Below, in pieces: positions 41,263-50,543 of a stretch of DNA of 64,000 nt. The position numbers and the translations under genes were made by a program. Every line of letters begins with the position of its first letter. Positions within the stretch are counted from its first letter, which is position 1. Below the pieces are notes generated by a model. It was given only the letters and a program-made list of their open reading frames with translations, ran no database searches and was not told the DNA's origin. Source of the stretch: Trichomonas tenax (lineage: Eukaryota > Parabasalia > Trichomonadida > Trichomonadidae); the NCBI GenBank assembly GCA_023091735.1, contig JALKBU010000079.1, forward strand, positions 27,430 through 91,429, given 5' to 3'.

Positions 41263-41886
41263 ATGCAAAATGAAGAGCTTGATAAACTTCTGAATTCCGT
41301 CAGTCAAAATCCAGCAGACCCAAACACAGAACTGATGAGGCAGATCTTAATTAAGGCTTTTTCAGAGCGTCAAAAGCTACAAAAATTAACGATAAAATTA
41401 CAGAGACTGATATCGAAGGGAAAGGAGTCCGAAGAAGAGTCTGTATGTGGTGAGGAAGAAGAAGAGACCGTAAATGAAGATGAATCCGAACAATCATCTC
41501 AATCAGAATTAAATGAGTTCGAACAATTAATGGATAATGAAGAAATAGCAGAAGAAGATGTTGATTCAGAATCAGTGTCAAGCAACGACTCTGTGCAAAT
41601 TGATATTCCAATGATTTTACACAACATGCAAAATGATGGAGAAGAGGATGAAGAAGATATAGAAGAAGGCAATTTAAGTACTGTTTCAAGTCAAGAAGAT
41701 CATGAAGATGCTACTGATAGAGTTAATAGGAATAATCAAATAGTACTTCCGGAAGTCGATGGAGGACTCCTGAGATGGATCTTTTTGATTTCTCAATTCC
41801 AAAATCCAATGTCAGCGGACCAAGCGATTCTAATGGTTAACTCACTCGCTGAGGAGTACAAGAAAGAGCACAAACTTCCGGATTGA
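41263..41886 (+). CDS. Acidic protein with a conserved-looking C-terminal helix
   Basis: The 207-residue protein starts at ATG 41263 (MQNEELDKLL); the frame extends back only to a TTG. Residues 10-50 are helical, 55-150 are Glu/Ser/Asp-rich and disordered, and the last 40 residues are hydrophobic and ordered (GGLLRWIFLISQFQN, then ADQAILMVNSLAEEYKKE). No family was recognised. No palindromic element lies near its start. Confidence 0.7.
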   Translation: MQNEELDKLLNSVSQNPADPNTELMRQILIKAFSERQKLQKLTIKLQRLISKGKESEEESVCGEEEEETVNEDESEQSSQSELNEFEQLMDNEEIAEEDVDSESVSSNDSVQIDIPMILHNMQNDGEEDEEDIEEGNLSTVSSQEDHEDATDRVNRNNQIVLPEVDGGLLRWIFLISQFQNPMSADQAILMVNSLAEEYKKEHKLPD

Positions 41887-42073
41887 TTCTTTGTTATCGA
41901 TGTGCTTTGGAAACCAAAAGGTGACATTTTGACACTTACTTCGCTTTCTTTCTTAGATAGTAACAGACTATTCATTAGATAGCATATTGGAAAAGATATA
42001 GATGAAATCTGGAATGATTGTACATTGTTTTAACTTAATATTACAGAAATTGAAATAATTTATAATAATTTAA

Positions 42074-42956
42074 ATGAATTATTATTATGCAGGACAAATA
42101 AAAGTTAATACTACCAAAAATATTACTGTTTCTAGTAATGTCAGTGAGATGAAATTGAGTTTTGAATATCCATGTGATTCACCTATTGATTGTTATCCAT
42201 TTGAGATTCTTTTACAGCCAGGAGTATATTTTCTTGAAGTATATGGTGCCAAGGGCTGTAACAGTACATTAAAAGGTGGTTATGGAGAATATTCAAGTGG
42301 TGTTTATATCGTAAAGAAAACCAAAAAAGTATATCTGCATCTCGGCGGAACAGCCGAAATGAGGAAATATGCTGGACCTACATATAATGGAGGAAAAGGA
42401 AGTTCGATGTATGCCGATGGTTGCGGTGGAGGAGCATCAGATTTCAGAATCTCATCGAATGTATGGAATAAAGATTTCGATTCGAGACTGATCATTGCTG
42501 GTGGGCGGAGGTGGCTATTATTATATATACACAGGTGGCGATGGTGGTGGAGAGATAGGAGGACGTGATAGCTCAGGAATGTCTTCTGTTGGAACCCAAA
42601 ATGGTTGTGATAGCGTTGATCGATATGGAGTTTGTGGGCAATTAGGCTTAGGTGGTGGTATTAGCTACCGAAGAGGTGGTGGCGGGAAATATGGAGGTGG
42701 CACATGGTTCAACAACTCTGCTCCTAATACTGTCACACGTGGAAGTGCAGGTGGAGGTGGTTCTGGAGGCCTTGATCATGTAGTAAGTTATAAAGAATAT
42801 CGAGCAGAAACAAAACTCTCTAATCATACAGGATTTGGATCTGGCTCATTTTCAATCATCGAGATTCTCTCTCCTTTGATTACATGTAATCTGGGATATA
42901 CTTCACATCATATGTATTTGATTATTGTTTCTGTTTTCATATCGATATCTGAATAA
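42074..42956 (+). pseudogene. Glycine-rich (PF12810-type) protein interrupted by a frameshift
   Basis: From ATG 42074 the frame encodes FEYPCDSPIDCYPF, LQPGVYFLEVYGAKG and DSRLIIAGG, then loses homology and stops at 42568. The homologous sequence resumes in another frame at about 42503 (GGGGYYYIYTGGDGGG) and runs to 42956. It has NHTGFGSGSFSIIEI and a hydrophobic tail (MYLIIVSVFISI) that may anchor it. One extra G in the run GGTGGGCGG (42503-42505) explains the change. It is the closest paralogue of the copy at 21 kb, and both share NVSEMKLSFEYPC at the DNA level. A sequencing error is possible. Confidence 0.75.
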
Positions 42957-43008
42957 AAAAATACAGTTTTATTAATCTAAGATAAATTACAATATTCATA
43001 TGAAATTT

Positions 43009-44526
43009 CTAGTTCTCATTTCCGTCACTGTTGAGGAGATCTTCCTCAACATTCTCATCTGATTCCTGGTTTAAGAATTCCTGAATATCAGAGTTAAGCT
43101 GCTTGAGAATATCTTCCTCTCTTTTTGCCATGAGTTCATCTCTTCTGTGTTCGACTTCCATTTCGTGGATTTCTTCTGATCTCTTCTTGATCTTAGCTTC
43201 ACGCTCATCGTTCTCTTGCTTGAGCTTTTCAGTCTCTTCTTTAACAGCAATAGTCTCATCCTTAATTCCCTTAATTCTGCTCTTTTCAGCCATAGCGCCG
43301 CTTGTTGATCTGATGGCAGTGTTGACTTGCATGAGTCCCTCCTTTTCCTCATCCTTGAGTGCTGCTAATGTCTTGATTGTGCTTGCCAACTCTTCGCGTG
43401 CATTCTTTGAACGCTCGAGTTCAATTTCAAGGTCCTTGACTTGATTGAACTTCTCTTCATAAACCTTCTGGATTGGACCTGCTTGCTTCTCAAACTTGAC
43501 TGCCAACAGTTGAGTTTCTCTGTTCATCTTGCTGACAGCCTTGTGGCGGCGATCAAATCTTTCTTTGATGCGCTGAATGAACAGTGCAGATGTTGACTTT
43601 CCAGTTTTCATATGTGGAGGTGATGAAGAAGCTTTTGGTGGCTGTGTGTTCTGAATGAAGCCACGACGCTTTGTGTTTTGCAAGTCGATTGCAACAGCAA
43701 GCTCTTGGTTAGTATCATTCTTGTGGTTGTTCTGTGATGTGATAAGTTTTTCACGCATTTCAGAATCTTGTCTATCATATTCTTTTTCAGTGATTGGCTC
43801 CAAGTGATCAATTAGTTTGCGCTTGTGTTCTGTCGCTTGGTTGATGAAATCGATATGATCTTTATCGATTGATGTGTCTAAAACAGGCAATTTCAGCTCT
43901 GTTAACGTTTTTGTAATTGAATCTTCGATTTTCTTTCGTTCTTGAAGTAATGTATCTTGCGAAATCATAAGATCACGTCTTTCGTTTTGTAACATTGTAA
44001 TCGTATTTTGCTTTTCTTGCTTATTTTGTTCAAGTATTTCGATTTTTTGTTTCTTGGCGGCATTTTTCGATTGGAGGTCGTTAATCTGAATTAAAACGTT
44101 CGTGTATTCAGCATCTTCTCCAATTTGTATTGAATTGTATTTCAAGTTTGATATTTGCTGGAATAACGCTTTAAGCTCTTCCTGAGCCTCATCAATTTGC
44201 TGAGTCATCTTTCCATTGATGTCTTTGAGCTGTTGAATGTATACTTCTTTGTTTTCTAATTCCTCATCAGAGAAATTATTTTTATCAACTTTTTGTTTCT
44301 TCAGCATTTCGAGGGTTCCGCTCCTGCAAAGATACTCTTTCTTTAAACCCGTGAATATCGCAGACTTTGATGCAAGTTCTTTCGCAACTTCTTTTAATTG
44401 AGTCACATAACGGTTGTTTTCTGTTGCTTCTGTATAATAACTCATAGCGTCACTCATGAGCATCTCCCTGAGACTCCTGTTGGACGGCATAGAAACAATG
44501 GAGACTCGTGATCTATTCTGTTTCAT
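43009..44526 (-). CDS. Long coiled-coil protein
   Basis: The 505-residue protein is heptad-rich helix for most of its length (QLKDINGKMTQQIDEAQEEL; KLKQENDEREAKIKKRSEE). A short basic head (MKQNRSRVSIVSMPSNRS) and a break near residues 275-320 (Pro/Ser-rich, TGKSTSALF) are the only non-coil parts. It ends in an acidic tail. Such proteins in trichomonads are often cytoskeletal; I cannot name a family. Upstream elements (TGACTTTACACGTCAAATG and TTTTACATGGCAATT) lie at 44549-44595. Confidence 0.75.
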   Translation of the reverse strand: MKQNRSRVSIVSMPSNRSLREMLMSDAMSYYTEATENNRYVTQLKEVAKELASKSAIFTGLKKEYLCRSGTLEMLKKQKVDKNNFSDEELENKEVYIQQLKDINGKMTQQIDEAQEELKALFQQISNLKYNSIQIGEDAEYTNVLIQINDLQSKNAAKKQKIEILEQNKQEKQNTITMLQNERRDLMISQDTLLQERKKIEDSITKTLTELKLPVLDTSIDKDHIDFINQATEHKRKLIDHLEPITEKEYDRQDSEMREKLITSQNNHKNDTNQELAVAIDLQNTKRRGFIQNTQPPKASSSPPHMKTGKSTSALFIQRIKERFDRRHKAVSKMNRETQLLAVKFEKQAGPIQKVYEEKFNQVKDLEIELERSKNAREELASTIKTLAALKDEEKEGLMQVNTAIRSTSGAMAEKSRIKGIKDETIAVKEETEKLKQENDEREAKIKKRSEEIHEMEVEHRRDELMAKREEDILKQLNSDIQEFLNQESDENVEEDLLNSDGNEN

Positions 44527-44548
44527 TTTCTAAATTTCGTTTAAGTTT

Positions 44549-44927
44549 GACTTTACACGTCAAATGTACATTTTTTTATTATTTTACATGGCAATTTGAA
44601 AATATTGATGTTTGAAAACTTCGAAAAAATAGGTTTTATTCAATCAAACTTTGCTCATAAAATATACACAATATTTTTATGCTAAATTTTGATTAAAATT
44701 GCAAAATACATATTTCATACTCATGATCACATCTCTATTCATTAAAATCGTTAATCATGGATAAATTACACACCACATGGTTATATAGTAGCTGCATTAG
44801 CAAAGATTTATTAAAAACAAAGCGTTTATTAACTCCTTATGTTTTTCATCACCTTTTATTCTCATAAGGAGTTGTTTTGCCAAGTAAAACAATTTACGCG
44901 TCAATTCTTTTTACATATGACATAAAT
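44549..44927. promoter_or_regulatory. Bidirectional intergenic region with upstream elements at both ends
   Basis: TGACTTTACACGTCAAATG and TTTTACATGGCAATT (44549-44595) face the minus-strand coiled-coil gene. GCCAAGTAAAAC, AATTTACGCGTCAATT and TTTTTACATATGACATAA (44878-44931) face the plus-strand gene at 44939. The middle 280 bases carry no element. Confidence 0.55.
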
Positions 44928-44938
44928 CAAAATTTATA

Positions 44939-45349
44939 ATGTATGTGAAGAAAGATAGAGTGGATGTTAGTGTTAATACTCAAAATATGAGACATGTTCA
45001 GAACCAGCAAAATGTGGTCCAAAATGAACCAAAAATTCATTCATATTGCAGTGAAAAACCATTTTATGATTTCGATATTGACGTAAATTTCAATCAGCAA
45101 AAAGAAACAGTAAGCAATGCTGAAATTGTAGAAGAACCAACAGAAAAATACGGATTTTCATTTAGAAATCAACCACAAATATATCAAATACCAACTCCAG
45201 AGCTTCAAACGCAAGGGATCAATATAAATCAAAACATATCGCAACCAGTTTCAGTTGCTTATAATCCTCAACCAAAATATTCCCCGACTTCTCATTCTAA
45301 AGAATCTATAGAGTTTGTTCATTCATCTAAGCCTTTTGTTTTATACTAA
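44939..45349 (+). CDS. Small Gln/Asn/Pro-rich protein, function unknown
   Basis: The 136-residue protein starts at ATG 44939, soon after three upstream elements. It is rich in Gln, Asn, Pro and Ser and has little hydrophobic core (QNQQNVVQNEPKIHSY, NPQPKYSPTSHSKESIEF), so it is probably disordered. No family was recognised. The promoter context supports a real gene. The stop overlaps TAAA. Confidence 0.6.
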   Translation: MYVKKDRVDVSVNTQNMRHVQNQQNVVQNEPKIHSYCSEKPFYDFDIDVNFNQQKETVSNAEIVEEPTEKYGFSFRNQPQIYQIPTPELQTQGININQNISQPVSVAYNPQPKYSPTSHSKESIEFVHSSKPFVLY

Positions 45350-45497
45350 ACTATTCTGTATATATTAGAGCCCGAAATTGAAGTAATTTATGAAATATAT
45401 TTTAACATATTATATTTTTATTATGAAATTATATATGAATATATACGGAGAAAACAAAAATATGAATTTTGGTTCCTCAAATTAGTTTGTTAGAAAT

Positions 45498-45530
45498 CTG
45501 CCATGTAATGTATAATGTCAAATCTTCACT
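45498..45530 (+). promoter_or_regulatory. Upstream elements and initiator of the ALG5-like gene
   Basis: TGCCATGTAATG (45498-45510) and AATGTCAAATC (45514-45524) are followed by TCACT at 45526-45530, an initiator-like motif 21 bases before the ATG at 45552. Confidence 0.55.
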
Positions 45531-45551
45531 TTTGCAAAAAAATTAAAATCA

Positions 45552-46550
45552 ATGGATTTCTATATTATATATAATATCATTCAGTACACAGTTCTTGTTA
45601 TGTTAATACTCGCTTCAATATACCTTTTATGCGATAAATTCGTTTCTAATATTTCAATTTACGACAGAATTTTGATGACGACGACAAATCCAAAGAAAAT
45701 TTCTTATTTCACTCAATCATTGGAATGGAAAAGTGATTCTGACCAATACCCGATAATTTATGAAGCAGGAACTGTTGAACTTTCGGTTATATTTAACATA
45801 ACAAAAGAAAATAACGATTTAACAAGCAAAATTACATCAGTCATAGATTATCTGAATTACAGAAAGCTCAAAAATAATACATCTACATGGGAAATCATTC
45901 TTGTTAATCCAACCAAAAATTTGAACATTCAAACGATGATTTTGGATATCATTCATAAACAGCCAAATGTAATATATGTTGACATACAATCAACAGTTGA
46001 TCCTGGCTTTGGTCATATTATTGGAGCCTTAAATGCGCATGGTTTAGAAGTATTGATATCAGATATCGAACTTGCAGATAACATAAAGAACATTGATCAG
46101 TTTAATGAGAAACTTTCAATTCTGAGAACACACAAACATGCATCAATTGTGATTGGCAACAGAAATCTTCAAAGTTTCTTTAATGAAAGAACTCCACTCG
46201 ATGCATTTTTGAGTAAAATCATTAGCCTCGAGTTATATTTTATGAATGCGGAGCTGGTGTCCGATCCATTTTGTCCATTTGTTTTAATGTCTAGAGAAGC
46301 TGCAAGATTACTTCTCACTAATATCCATTGTGGCTCTGACTCATCATTCGTCGAAATTGCAACAATATCAATTGATATTGGTATAGGTGTTGACGAATGC
46401 AAGGTTTCCTACGAAAATCACGAATCAAATGATCCATTAAGAATCCGCACAGTTTGCTTCTGTTTATTGAAACTTGCCACATTTTACTATACGCAGCTTT
46501 GGTTTGCTACAAGAAGAGGAAAGTCGTTAGCTGGATCTTCTTTGTTATAA
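45552..46550 (+). CDS. ALG5-like (GT2) protein with altered active site
   Basis: The 332-residue protein has an N-terminal membrane anchor (TVLVMLILASIYLL, residues ~12-27) and a GT2 fold resembling dolichyl-phosphate glucosyltransferase ALG5. Similarity is clearest at ELSVIFNITKENND (usually LSVVIPAYNE), SIVIGNR (usually IVxGSR), and DPFCPFVLMSREAARLLLTNIHC (usually DTQCGFKLFTREAARxLFxNLH). The acceptor/donor motifs are changed: the DADG metal site reads SDIE, and CGF reads CPF. It may have lost catalysis or changed substrate. ALG5 makes Dol-P-Glc at the ER for N-glycan building. Confidence 0.7.
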   Translation: MDFYIIYNIIQYTVLVMLILASIYLLCDKFVSNISIYDRILMTTTNPKKISYFTQSLEWKSDSDQYPIIYEAGTVELSVIFNITKENNDLTSKITSVIDYLNYRKLKNNTSTWEIILVNPTKNLNIQTMILDIIHKQPNVIYVDIQSTVDPGFGHIIGALNAHGLEVLISDIELADNIKNIDQFNEKLSILRTHKHASIVIGNRNLQSFFNERTPLDAFLSKIISLELYFMNAELVSDPFCPFVLMSREAARLLLTNIHCGSDSSFVEIATISIDIGIGVDECKVSYENHESNDPLRIRTVCFCLLKLATFYYTQLWFATRRGKSLAGSSLL

Positions 46551-46613
46551 AATGTTTGTGTTTAAATATACAATTAATATATAATCTTTATTGTTGAAAA
46601 CAAATTTATAGAA

Positions 46614-48149
46614 TTAGAAACTCCTTCTGCATGTAATCTCGAAACCGAGTTGTGGGAAGTACTTATCAATGAGATTGATAATGTTCTGCATCAAGACAAG
46701 ACCTGAACACATTAAGTATTGAGGTGTTAAAACTCTGAAGAGTTGGAGTAAAATATCATCAAGATTTGTATTAGAAGAATCAATATTCGGAAAATTAAAG
46801 AAGATTCCTGCTAAAAATACTGATTGTGTATAGAAGAAAACATTTCCAGAAGCTATAGCCTGGAATATGCAATCTGATACATGGTTCAATGGTAATAAAT
46901 TGGAATAGAACATACACATCACATTCTTGAGGGAAACAAATGATGTGACTCCTTTCGATTCAAGAATCTTGGATAAATGTGGATGAACTAAGAAACAAAG
47001 ATCTCCAATGTAATCAATATTCTTCGTCTTTCTATTTTCGAGGTCAAAGATCCAATTCTTAACTTCGCACCCTTCTAAGAGATAAATCATTGACCAAAAT
47101 GTTACTGCTTCAATTGTTTCTTGATCATATTCTATATCATCCTTTACCTGATATGTCTTTCCATTGTTGACTGATTTGATGAAAATATAATAAACAACAC
47201 GAAGAAGTGTAATAACTTCATCAAGATGATTACCTAAGAAGTCATATAAGACAACAAGGGACATGATGATATCAAATGTAACTTGAAGCATGCTTTCATC
47301 AGCAACAACAGTGAGAATGCGTTTTTTATCATTTTCTATTGCAGCAGTAATCTTAGAAATGTCGCTATGACGCTTTGATGATCTTCTGAATTGAGAATCC
47401 GTAAGAGATTTCCATTGATATTTCGAATTTCTGTAAGATGTGATTACATCAGGGTTAAGTGATTCGACCTTTCCAATACCTGTAAGTAAACACCATGCAT
47501 CAACTTTAAATTCAGTAGGTAAGAATTTCGATTGAAGCATCTCTAAAAGCTTCGATTTATCATTTGTCCATGATTTAATCTCTTCAGGTGTCATTACTGT
47601 TGGCTTTTGGAATTGAGTAATCATTGGTATAACGACATTTTGTATCTCGCATATATCAAGTAATTCTTTTTCAATTGAAAAATGATGTCTAAACGATGCA
47701 ATCTGTGTCGAAAACTTTGGATTGTTTGAGAGTGGTGGAACAAATCGTAAAATCGAATAAAATCCGGGTAATCCTGGTGAAAAAATGGTCAAAGCTGAAG
47801 ATAAATAGTCAAAGAATTGGCGGTATGTATCCTTATCGTCGAAATTGATTGACAATCCAGGATCTTGTGAAGGATCATGAAAACAAATTCTTGTGGGATT
47901 ATCGATAACAGTGACTTCGCTGAAGTAATTCAGATCGAAAATGTGGTGTCCACCCTTGAATACGTATGGAGTGTGCAATGGATGCAGAAAATTCGAATCT
48001 GCTAAAAATGGATTTTCCGTTTTTTCGCTATCAGAGCAAAAATAGAGTCCAACAGTTAAATCGTATCGAATTAAGCTTATTGTGCCTACATCGTTCAGCA
48101 TTTCTTGGACATAAACTGATAATTTGGGGAATTTTCTCGAGAAAAACAT
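46614..48149 (-). CDS. Divergent TBC-domain protein
   Basis: The 511-residue protein starts at ATG 48149; the frame reaches a GTG two codons earlier. The region FLPTEFKVDAWCLLTGIGK then SKYQWKSL resembles the start of a TBC domain (RxxxWxxLLG, then YxxLxxxW). IENDKKR fits the IxxDxxR arginine-finger motif. The glutamine-finger YxQGxND is not visible where expected (YDFLGNHLDEVI), so GAP activity is uncertain. The N-terminal 200 residues have the layout of the other TBC protein in this window. A TCATA initiator-like site is at 48160-48164. The family call is tentative. Confidence 0.55.
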   Translation of the reverse strand: MFFSRKFPKLSVYVQEMLNDVGTISLIRYDLTVGLYFCSDSEKTENPFLADSNFLHPLHTPYVFKGGHHIFDLNYFSEVTVIDNPTRICFHDPSQDPGLSINFDDKDTYRQFFDYLSSALTIFSPGLPGFYSILRFVPPLSNNPKFSTQIASFRHHFSIEKELLDICEIQNVVIPMITQFQKPTVMTPEEIKSWTNDKSKLLEMLQSKFLPTEFKVDAWCLLTGIGKVESLNPDVITSYRNSKYQWKSLTDSQFRRSSKRHSDISKITAAIENDKKRILTVVADESMLQVTFDIIMSLVVLYDFLGNHLDEVITLLRVVYYIFIKSVNNGKTYQVKDDIEYDQETIEAVTFWSMIYLLEGCEVKNWIFDLENRKTKNIDYIGDLCFLVHPHLSKILESKGVTSFVSLKNVMCMFYSNLLPLNHVSDCIFQAIASGNVFFYTQSVFLAGIFFNFPNIDSSNTNLDDILLQLFRVLTPQYLMCSGLVLMQNIINLIDKYFPQLGFEITCRRSF

Positions 48150-48164
48150 TGACACTTTTTATGA

Positions 48165-48832
48165 AATTCAATTTGATATTTCTCTGTGAGACATTAAATT
48201 CTTATATTGCGCATCCAAGCATTTAGTATCTTAATGCCTATATTCAATAGATGATTACCTATTAATCAGAAGTCCATAATATCAATTTTTCTTAATTTAT
48301 TTTGATGAGATTAATCTGAAATTAGATCTTTAATGATTTGTTTGTCTTTCAGTTGCTTTTCCTTTTAGAGTTTTATTGTCATTCTGCATAAGGCATTAAT
48401 CCATTTTTATTTTCCACAACTTTCTTATTTTTCATGCATAAGTAAAGATTCTAACTGTTACTCTTCTATTATAGCCTGGAGTTCATGTGCTATATCTCTC
48501 TCTATCTATTCTTATTATTACAACTTAACATTTTCAATAACACTACTTCAAACAATATATTGATCAGTATATGCCCTGCCATTAAATATAAAATGGCCTT
48601 GAAATAGCAGATATGATAGATAGCATAAATAAACGACATTAATGATTAAAAATATTTTTTTGAAGTCACCGACATTTGTTAAGGTTTTCCGTTCAATTTA
48701 AGCATGATATTATCGATTTCGGCTGAGCGACTTCTCTCATATAGCAAATAATTTGCAATTTAATTTGAAATTTTGAATTTATTAAAAGAAGAATCTCGAA
48801 AACTGTAGATTTAAGTTAATATTAATCAAAAT
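48165..48832. other. Intergenic, no gene seen
   Basis: AT-rich interval between the start of the divergent TBC gene and the 3' end of the KDEL-receptor gene. No element or repeat was recognised. Confidence 0.5.
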
Positions 48833-49480
48833 TTAGTAAGGAAGCTCAAAATCTCCGCCCTGGACTTTCATCTTAATATAAGTGTAGATGAAATCGGAAT
48901 AAATAACAGTCTGCAAGATTCCTGATGCCCAAACATGCTTTGGCGTGGATCCTGTTTCTGTGACTGCCTTGTAAACCCAATTGATAAGGTAGAAGAGACG
49001 ATAAATCGAAAGAAGGAAGATGTACTCCTTATTCATGACATCAACCTTTCTAGATCTTGTGATGAGGAAGAGTTGTGGAAGAATTGCGAATGCTTCAAGC
49101 CAAAGAGAATAGCAATTTGTGATGTGCCAAATTGACTTAACTGGGCAAGTGAAATATGCAAGAGGAGCACAGACAAGATAAATGATGATGATTCTGAAGT
49201 TATCGTGACGCTTTTCGTATGTTCTCTTGTATTTTGTTAAAATAAGGGCGATGATTGCCATTGAAGAACCAATATATGTGAATTTGAAGAAAATGTTGTA
49301 GAATGGTGGATCCAAGAGATATGGATTGCAATATCTGAGTAAGTAAATCGAAAGATATAAGATGTGGGTCTTAAGCGAAACGCCGACACATGTCTTCATA
49401 GTGATCATTTTATAGAAGAGAAGAACGATTGATGCGAGGTGCGTAAAGTCTGCAATGTACCTGAAGATGTTCCACTGCAT
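48833..49480 (-). CDS. ERD2: ER lumen protein-retaining receptor (KDEL receptor)
   Basis: The 215-residue membrane protein returns escaped ER proteins from the Golgi. It has seven hydrophobic segments, and the length matches yeast/human ERD2 (about 212-219). Signatures are NIFRYIADFTHLASIVLLFYKM, TCVGVSLKTHILYLSIYLLRY, RTYEKRHDNFRI, LWLEAFAILPQLFLITRSRKVDVMNKEYIFLLSIYR-type sequence and the final ILQTVIYSDFIYTYI. Upstream, the 49535-49645 region is dense in TGACA/TTTAC elements. Confidence 0.95.
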   Translation of the reverse strand: MQWNIFRYIADFTHLASIVLLFYKMITMKTCVGVSLKTHILYLSIYLLRYCNPYLLDPPFYNIFFKFTYIGSSMAIIALILTKYKRTYEKRHDNFRIIIIYLVCAPLAYFTCPVKSIWHITNCYSLWLEAFAILPQLFLITRSRKVDVMNKEYIFLLSIYRLFYLINWVYKAVTETGSTPKHVWASGILQTVIYSDFIYTYIKMKVQGGDFELPY

Positions 49481-49534
49481 TAATTTATAATTTGGTTGGC
49501 GGTTTTTTATTTAAAAGGGTCCCCCCTAATTTTG

Positions 49535-49645
49535 ACATTGACATCAATATGACAACCGCTTTTTTATATTTGACATATCAGAAAATTCTATAATTTACTT
49601 GCCAAATTTACCTTTTTGTCAATTTTTTTTGGATTTACATGGCAA
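49535..49645 (-). promoter_or_regulatory. Upstream-element cluster of the KDEL-receptor gene
   Basis: The stretch holds TTTTGACATTGACATC, ATATGACAACC, TTTGACATATCAG, TTTACTTGCCAAATTTACC, TTTTTGTCAATT and GATTTACATGGCAATT. It begins about 55 bases upstream of the ATG at 49480. It is one of the densest clusters in the window. Confidence 0.6.
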
Positions 49646-49895
49646 TTTTTAAAAGTATTCCATCTGTAGGAAAACACTAAATTCTTAAAGGCTTTAAAAA
49701 CACCAAAAGCCATACAATTGGCTTCGCTCTCAATAGAGAAGCTCTTTATTATGAAAATGATTGTATTATCAATTGAATTATATATCTTTATAATGATCCA
49801 TCCTTCTATTCATGTGTCTTGAAATGTATATTGAATATATAGTGACATATTATTAGTTCTTGAATCATTATAATAAAACGCTCCACTTTTTTTCT

Positions 49896-50543
49896 CGTTG
49901 ACCTTTTTGAGTTTTGCGATTTTTAACGAATAACCCCCTTCCTGGACGAATCTGATGAAACATTTACGTGCTTTTTGTGGGTGCTGATTCTAGTGGTGCA
50001 ATCTGTTTCATGAGCTTAGCAAGGTATTACTTAATCATGATATGATTACAAACAGAAACCCATTACAAATCATTAATGGGCTTCTGTTATGAATCTCTTT
50101 GATGATTATAACAAATACATCTCACTATTATAGCGTTCGCTCGCTTATTTTTGCTAGAGTTCCCCTATAAAAATCAAAAAATAGAAAAGAAAAAATACGC
50201 TATGCGCAGGAGTCAAACGGCATTCCTTTGCCCATACATCAAGCATACCTAACGTTATGCTACCTCAAGTTCACACAAAATTTGCTCATTGGTAACATTA
50301 CATATCAAATTTTCGACTTTACATGACAAATATCAGATAATAAATGTCGAAAATAGTGACTTTCGTTATTTTACATGTCAAAATTCGCTGAAATCTCATG
50401 GAGACATCGAGATCCTCAAGTTAAATAGACAAGCAAATGCTATAAACATACTCAGCACCCCTGAAAAGCACGTAAATGCTTTCTCAGTTTGGCTTGATAG
50501 AGGGTTTACTCGTTAAAAATCGCAAAACTCAAAAAAGTCAACG
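49896..50543. mobile_element. 648-bp element with 92-bp imperfect inverted ends
   Basis: The left end (49896-49987) and the right end (50452-50543) are inverted copies. The outer ~45 bases are nearly identical (CGTTGAC, TTTTTGAGTTTTGCGATTTT, TAACGA-TAA). The inner part keeps CATTTACGTGCTTTT and GGGTGCTGA in the same order. The interior has no protein gene. It holds two upstream elements near its right half (TTTACATGACAAATATC at 50317, TTTTACATGTCAAAATTC at 50374) followed by an ATG with only eight codons. It looks like a non-autonomous element of the MITE type. Confidence 0.7.

Noticed and set aside
926..48833. TAAA overlapping the stop codon as a general poly(A) signal
   Set aside because: It is seen at about a third of the stops only (for example 926, 6204, 28510, 36607), which is near what AT-rich DNA gives by chance.
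50185..50265. tRNA-like string on the minus strand (GCATAACGTTAGGTATG ... TTTGACTCC)
   Set aside because: The supposed T-arm and acceptor arm do not pair, and no anticodon stem is visible.
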